A stretch of DNA of 28,276 nt from DASVWZ01 sp036392935 (GTDB lineage Bacteria; Acidobacteriota; Terriglobia; Terriglobales; Acidobacteriaceae): contig DASVWZ010000274.1 in the NCBI GenBank assembly GCA_036392935.1, forward strand, positions 1-28,276. The letters are read 5' to 3'. A program made the position numbers and the translations under genes. Below the pieces are notes generated by a model. The model did no database searches. It was not told the origin of the DNA and was given only the letters and a program-made list of their open reading frames with translations. Positions 24,543 to 28,276 of the stretch are shown in pieces (position 1 is the first letter of the stretch; each line of letters starts with the position of its first letter).

Positions 24543-24636
24543 ATTGATTCTAAAAGGTCAAGGCGCGGTCATATCGATGTAAGTTGTTGAAAATGCAGGT
24601 AGTTAGATATCAAAATATAGATAAATAAGGACTTAG
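24543..24636. repeat. AT-rich dispersed repeat, copy 2
   Basis: It contains TTGATTCTAAA (24544), about 50 unrelated bases, then TTAGATATCAA in inverted orientation, AAATATAGA, six variable bases and AAGGACTTAG-type end (to 24636). The shared 22-nt block (24600-24621) is identical to 1877-1898. It follows the molybdoenzyme gene by about 50 nt. The copies differ in the distance between half-sites (6 against about 50 nt). No coding capacity. Confidence 0.6.
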
Positions 24637-24697
24637 AAGAGCTTCGAGCTCCTAGCTCTTGGCTCTTGGCTTCTAGCTCTTGGCCTTTGGCTAAACC
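24637..24697. repeat. CTCTTGG microrepeat tract
   Basis: Words of AGCTCTTGG, GGCTCTTGGC, TTCTAGCTCTTGG and CCTTTGGC follow one another for about 60 nt. It resembles the tract after repeat copy 1 only in kind, not in sequence. No coding or RNA feature is seen. Confidence 0.5.
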
Positions 24698-24743
24698 AGT
24701 TCTCTTCTGCCTGATCTAGCTTCCCTCCCTGCACGCTAGACCT

Positions 24744-25517
24744 CTATCGAACTACGCCTTCGAGGGGCGAACTTGCCGTGGCGTAAAGCTTCCTGGGCAT
24801 GCGGCCGGCGAGGTATGCCTGGCGTCCGGCGAGGACGGCGTGCTTCATGGCTTCGGCCATGAGGACGGGGTCCTGGGCGGCGGCGATGCCGGTATTCATG
24901 AGAACGGCGTCGGCGCCGAGTTCGAGGGCGATGGCCGCGTCGGAGGCGGTGCCTACACCGGCGTCGACGATGAGCGGGACGCCGGTGATCATCTCGCGCA
25001 GGATGCGGATGTTGGGGACGTTCTGGATGCCCATGCCGCTGCCGATCGGCGCTCCGAGCGGCATGATGGCGCTGGCGCCGGCGTCGATGAGGCGCTTGGC
25101 GAAAACGATGTCGTCGGAGGTGTAGGGGAGAACGGTGAAACCTTCGCTGACCAGCACGCGAGTGGCTTCGACGGTAGCGTGAACGTCAGGATAGAGGGTG
25201 GCCTGATCGCCGATGACTTCGATTTTGACCCAGTCAGAGAGACCAACTTCGCGACCGAGTAGTGCCGTACGGATTGCCTCGTCCGCGGTATAGCAGCCGG
25301 CGGTGTTGGGAAGGAGAAAATACTTGCCGGGATCGATGTAGTCGAGCAACGATTCTTTACTGCGATCGAGATTGACGCGGCGCACGGCCACGGTAACCAT
25401 TTCGGCGCCGCTGGCTTCCAAAGCGCGCGCGGTTTCCTGAAAGGATTTGTACTTGCCGGTTCCGACGATGAGACGGGAGCGGAATTCGCGTCCGGCGATG
25501 ATGAGTGGGTCGGGCAT
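24744..25517 (-). CDS. thiG: thiazole synthase ThiG
   Basis: ThiG builds the thiazole-phosphate ring of thiamine from 1-deoxyxylulose 5-phosphate, dehydroglycine and ThiS-thiocarboxylate, in the cytosol. The 257-residue protein is a (beta/alpha)8 barrel with the family motifs RLIVGTGKYKSF (15-26), VAVRRVN, LPNTAGCYTADEA, catalytic Lys98 in WVKIEVIGD, LPYTSDD, MPLGAPIGSGMGI, VDAGVGTASDAA, and ADAVLMNTGIAAAQDPVLMA. ATG 25517 (MPDPLIIAG) fits the family start; an upstream in-frame start at 25610 adds a non-conserved Thr-rich stretch. No thiS, thiE, thiC or TPP riboswitch is visible next to it. No ribosome site is seen; TACAAT 6 nt before the ATG suggests a leaderless message. Confidence 0.95.
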   Translation of the reverse strand: MPDPLIIAGREFRSRLIVGTGKYKSFQETARALEASGAEMVTVAVRRVNLDRSKESLLDYIDPGKYFLLPNTAGCYTADEAIRTALLGREVGLSDWVKIEVIGDQATLYPDVHATVEATRVLVSEGFTVLPYTSDDIVFAKRLIDAGASAIMPLGAPIGSGMGIQNVPNIRILREMITGVPLIVDAGVGTASDAAIALELGADAVLMNTGIAAAQDPVLMAEAMKHAVLAGRQAYLAGRMPRKLYATASSPLEGVVR

Positions 25518-25523
25518 AGGTCT

Positions 25524-25529
25524 ATTGTA
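25524..25529 (-). promoter_or_regulatory. candidate -10 box of a leaderless thiG message
   Basis: On the minus strand TACAAT is followed by six bases (AGACCT) and the thiG ATG. A start 6-7 nt after a -10 box falls on the start codon. The same spacing (TACAAT, 6 nt, GTG) occurs at the kinase gene. The -35 region is weak. Confidence 0.35.
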
Positions 25530-25659
25530 ATGAAAATGGAGGGCAGATGATGTGATTGACACCGTAGATAGCGATGGCGTTGTTGTGGGCGTTGCCGGTG
25601 TCATTGTCACAAGCCCAATCTACTGGTGCTGAGATCGTACCGCAACGATCATGATGGCC

Positions 25660-25791
25660 TCATAAATTAAATATTTAACATATAACTATCTTTATATCAA
25701 TATTTTGCAATGATATTAATATTACTTGACTTGTAATAATGATTGCGACATTCTATTGCCTAGCGGCATCAAAGGTGTTGAGGATAGTGTT
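25660..25791 (+). promoter_or_regulatory. AT-rich promoter/operator region of the XRE-nucleotidyltransferase pair
   Basis: The stretch is far richer in A/T than its surroundings. TTGACT (25726-25731) with CATTCT 17 nt downstream is a fair -35 with a weak -10. The palindrome ATATTAATAT (25713-25722) and neighbouring ATATT words upstream could be operators for the encoded XRE protein, as in autoregulated toxin-antitoxin promoters. Thiamine gene thiG diverges on the other side. Confidence 0.4.
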
Positions 25792-26484
25792 GTGACTGCA
25801 CGTGAATTCAGACTGGCCCGCCGAGAACAAGGGCTCACGCAGGAAGCGGTGGCCAAGCGTCTTGGCGTATCTCAAACCTACGTAGCCCTGCTCGAAAAGG
25901 GGAAGCGCCGGTTTCCTGATGTCTTGGCCAGAAAGGCTGTGGCTCGGCTTCACATGAATCCTCTTGCCCTACCCTTTACGGAGAACGCACGGAACTTCAG
26001 CGCTAAGCAGGTAGCGCAGCAGCTCGCCTCGCTTGGTTATCCTGGTTTCAGATCCATGCGTGCAGCATGGAAGAGAAATCCCGTACAGGTTTTGTTGGAT
26101 TCCCTAGGGCAGGAAACTCTTGAAGCACGCGTTGCCGAGGCTTTGCCGTGGCTGCTCACAAATTTTGGCAGCATGAGCGAAGCTAATCTGACCTGGCTCG
26201 TGGAACAGGCGCGGCTTCGAAATTTGACGAATCGCTTGGGCTTCGTTGTAACGCTCGCGAAAGAGGTTTTGGCGCGAAAAGGAGAAACCGCGTCAGATTG
26301 TTACAACTGCCTGAGTGCATTAGAAACGAAACTGAGCGAAAGCCGGCTAGATAAAGAAGATACGTTGTGCCAATCGCTTTCTGCGAAAGAGCAACAGTGG
26401 TTGAGGGAAAATCGTCCGCAGACGGCGGAGTTTTGGCATCTCCTGACCGATTGGCGACCGGAGCATCTGCAGTATGCCGGTTAA
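25792..26484 (+). CDS. XRE-family HTH protein, probable antitoxin
   Basis: GTG 25792 is chosen: GAGG (25780-25783) lies 8 nt before it and the HTH starts right after; the longer frame from TTG 25726 overlaps the promoter. The 230-residue protein has an N-terminal helix-turn-helix (TAREFRLARREQGLTQEAVA, KRLGVSQTYVALLEKGKRRF, about 3-55), then a linker and a C-terminal helical region (about 90-185) with LEARVAEALPWLL and LTNRLGFVVTLAKEVL. It overlaps the next gene by 11 nt, so the two are translationally coupled. The pairing of an XRE regulator with a small nucleotidyltransferase is a common toxin-antitoxin layout. Base use is less G/C-biased at third positions than in neighbours, in line with transfer (inference). 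Partner-neutralising role is inferred from context. Confidence 0.7.
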   Translation: MTAREFRLARREQGLTQEAVAKRLGVSQTYVALLEKGKRRFPDVLARKAVARLHMNPLALPFTENARNFSAKQVAQQLASLGYPGFRSMRAAWKRNPVQVLLDSLGQETLEARVAEALPWLLTNFGSMSEANLTWLVEQARLRNLTNRLGFVVTLAKEVLARKGETASDCYNCLSALETKLSESRLDKEDTLCQSLSAKEQQWLRENRPQTAEFWHLLTDWRPEHLQYAG

Positions 26485-27007
26485 GCTCCCGCCGCCTTGG
26501 CCTGAGTTTCTGAAAGAGCTTGACCAGAGGCTCTCGGCGCCCGTGGAACTCCATTGCCTGGGAGGCTTTGTTTTGGCGGCTCTATACGGATTGACGAGGC
26601 CGACAGACGACTTGGATTACATCTCCGCCGTTCCGAGGGACGCCCTAAGCGAGCTTGAGCAGTTAGGCGGCCTTGGATCGCAGCTCTGCAAGAAACACAA
26701 AGTGTTTTTGCAGTCTGTTGGAGCCATACCTGACCTTCCGGACGGCTATGAAGAACGCCTAACCAAGTTGGAGCTAGGCCTTACCAAGCTCTCCCTGAAA
26801 GTTCTTGATCCTTACGACTTGGTTTTGTCGAAACTCGCGAGAAATAGTCCAAAAGACAGGGAAGACGTAAAAAACATTGCCACCAGGCGCAAGCTCAGTT
26901 TCAAGATCCTGGTCGAACGCTTCGACGCCGAGATGCGGCCATGGATTCCGCACGCAGGCCGCCATGCTCTCACCTTGGACCTGTGGCAAGAATACTTTTC
27001 GGAATGA
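26474..27007 (+). CDS. DUF6036-like nucleotidyltransferase, probable toxin
   Basis: The 177-residue protein shows the minimal nucleotidyltransferase signature: LHCLGGFVLAALYGLTRPTD (Gly30-Gly31) followed by D-D-L-D (Asp45-Asp48), and a later LKVLDPYDLVLSKLARN segment with the third acidic strand, then SPKDREDV. These features fit the DUF6036 group of the Pol-beta-like fold, related in layout to AbiEii and MNT enzymes that transfer nucleotides to tRNA or proteins. It begins 11 nt inside the XRE gene. The acceptor is unknown. The end, LTLDLWQEYFSE, is intact and the gene is convergent with the acyl-CoA synthetase gene 37 nt away. An antibiotic-type nucleotidyltransferase is less likely because the acceptor domain is missing. 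Confidence 0.7.
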   Translation: MPVKLPPPWPEFLKELDQRLSAPVELHCLGGFVLAALYGLTRPTDDLDYISAVPRDALSELEQLGGLGSQLCKKHKVFLQSVGAIPDLPDGYEERLTKLELGLTKLSLKVLDPYDLVLSKLARNSPKDREDVKNIATRRKLSFKILVERFDAEMRPWIPHAGRHALTLDLWQEYFSE

Positions 27008-27044
27008 CTGGACTCCTCGACGGAGCCGAGGGCGTCCCATGGTC

Positions 27045-28276
27045 TTAAACTTGCGGGGCAGGGGTTTCGGCGTGGGCGTAGATTTCTTCGATCTGGCGGT
27101 GGTAGAGCTTCTCGACTTCGCGGCGGCGCATTTTGTAGCTGGCGGTGAGGGTGCCGTTTTCTGGGGAAAATTCTTCGGCGAGCAGGACGGTTTTTTTTAG
27201 CTGCTCGAAGCGGGCGAGGTCGCGATTGAAGTCGGCGACGATGCCGTCGTAAAGCTCGCGAACTTTTGCGTTGCTCACCAATTCCCTTCTCGACGAGAAA
27301 CCCACGTGGTTGGCGCGGGCCCAATCTTCGAGCAAAGGAAAATACGGAACGAGCAAAACGGCTGGGAATTTGCGCTTGTCGCCGACGATGAGCGCCTCGG
27401 CGATGAGCGCGTTGTGCTTGAGCGAATTTTCGAGCGGCTGCGGCGCGATGAATTTGCCGCCGGAAGTTTTGATGAGGTCTTTCTTTCGATCGGTAATCGA
27501 TAAGAAGCCTTCGGCATCGAGATGAGCGATGTCGCCGGTCTTGAACCAACCGCCGTCGGCGAAGGCGGCACGGGTTTCTTCGGGACGATTCCAATATCCT
27601 TTGAAGACCGATGGGCCGCGAACGAGAAGCTCGCCATCTTCGGCGATGCGGACTTCGATATTGGGCAGCGGCTTGCCGACGGTGCCAAGTTTGTGGGCGC
27701 GCGGGGTGTTGACGGCGATGACGGGTGAGGTTTCGGTGAGACCGTAGCCTTCATGAATGCGAATGCCGACGTCGGCATACCATTCGGCGAGTTCGCGTCC
27801 GAGTGGGGCGCCACCGGAGACGAAAAGCGCGACGCGATCTCCCATACCGGCGCGGATTTTGGAGTAGACGAGACGGTCGGCGAGGTTCCAGGAAAGCCCG
27901 CGCGGCGCTTGCCCTTTCAGGATTTCTTCGCGATGGGCACGGCCGACGAACAATGCCCAGCGGTAGATGAATTTTTTTATCCCCCTGGCTTTTGAATCTA
28001 CCTGGGTGTGAACTTTTTCGTAGACGCGAGGGACGCCGATGAAAAGAGTCGGGCGAACCTCAAGCAGAGCTTTGGGCAGATGCTCGATGAAGGGGACGTA
28101 GGCAAGGGTGACGCCGTGATAGAGCAGCGTGAAATCCACGTGGCGAGCGGTGACATGGGAGAGCGGCAGAAACGAGATGCTGATTTCGTCATTGCCGATG
28201 GGAAGGTCGGCGAGCGAGTAATTGAGGTTGGAGGCGATGTTGCCGTGAGTGAGCATGGCGCCTTTGGGGATGCCGG
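27045..28276 (-). CDS. long-chain acyl-CoA synthetase (AMP-forming), C-terminal part
   Basis: The gene runs off the right edge; about 410 residues are visible. The first codons visible (GIPKGAMLTHGN) are the P-loop motif of the ANL superfamily, so only about the first 180-200 residues are missing. Further motifs: SFLPLSHVTAR, FIGVPRVYEKVH, VSGGAPLGRELAEW, YGLTETSPV, GTVGKPLPNIEV, GGWFKTGDIAHLD, DRKKDLIKTSGGKFI, and a C-terminal domain with NGTLTASYKMRRREV. These fit FadD15-like long-chain-fatty-acid CoA ligases, which activate fatty acids with ATP for degradation or lipid synthesis. Substrate length is not readable. It ends 37 nt from the convergent nucleotidyltransferase gene, with no clear terminator. 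Confidence 0.9.
   Translation of the reverse strand, partial: GIPKGAMLTHGNIASNLNYSLADLPIGNDEISISFLPLSHVTARHVDFTLLYHGVTLAYVPFIEHLPKALLEVRPTLFIGVPRVYEKVHTQVDSKARGIKKFIYRWALFVGRAHREEILKGQAPRGLSWNLADRLVYSKIRAGMGDRVALFVSGGAPLGRELAEWYADVGIRIHEGYGLTETSPVIAVNTPRAHKLGTVGKPLPNIEVRIAEDGELLVRGPSVFKGYWNRPEETRAAFADGGWFKTGDIAHLDAEGFLSITDRKKDLIKTSGGKFIAPQPLENSLKHNALIAEALIVGDKRKFPAVLLVPYFPLLEDWARANHVGFSSRRELVSNAKVRELYDGIVADFNRDLARFEQLKKTVLLAEEFSPENGTLTASYKMRRREVEKLYHRQIEEIYAHAETPAPQV

Noticed and set aside
24496..25723. TPP riboswitch for thiG
   Set aside because: Neither CTGAGA nor the ACCCTT/GAACCTGATC-type core is found upstream of thiG on the minus strand.

Overview
The window looks like a chromosomal segment of an acidobacterium (Terriglobia-like), probably from a soil or sediment genome. 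This is an inference from style: GC-rich genes with strong third-position G/C bias, GloVer-type and Asp-box surface proteins, several families of short palindromic repeats between genes, and protein family content. There is no rRNA, tRNA, CRISPR array, transposase or phage gene.

Layout. 1-1600: the end of an AHSA1/SRPBCC protein, and a secreted Asp-box repeat protein on the minus strand with a near-consensus promoter and a terminator. 1600-4280: about 2.7 kb without a convincing gene, holding low-complexity microrepeats, an AT-rich dispersed repeat, a minus-strand promoter followed by an rRNA-type boxA motif, and a 1.4-kb array of seven related palindromes. 4281-5905: two damaged minus-strand genes, a GloVer-repeat protein split by a one-base frameshift in a G5 run and a 5'-truncated gene remnant that keeps its terminator. 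5870-7810: REP-like hairpins and a 31-nt tandem array around a NIPSNAP-family gene and an isocitrate lyase/PEP mutase superfamily gene. 8148-11795: a 52-residue metallothionein-like gene, then minus-strand genes for a YtxH-domain protein, a secreted LEA-like repeat protein and a large exported LssY_C/beta-barrel protein.

11933-19980 is a complete high-affinity potassium uptake locus. KdpD is split at the border between its cytosolic KdpD/Usp half and its membrane/kinase half, and the two genes are divergent across 54 bp. The KdpD N-terminal half and KdpE overlap by 4 nt; a possible KdpE site follows, then a 28-residue membrane microprotein, kdpF, kdpA, kdpB and kdpC in tight order. The kinase, sensing half and KdpE would control the KdpFABC pump.

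20095-24495 encodes a two-gene complex iron-sulfur molybdoenzyme: a PsrB-like four-cluster ferredoxin fused to an NrfD/PsrC-like membrane anchor, and a 950-residue molybdopterin subunit with no visible Tat signal. Its substrate cannot be read from the sequence. After a second copy of the AT-rich repeat come thiG (minus), an XRE regulator/nucleotidyltransferase pair that looks like a toxin-antitoxin module behind an AT-rich promoter, and a long-chain acyl-CoA synthetase cut by the right edge.
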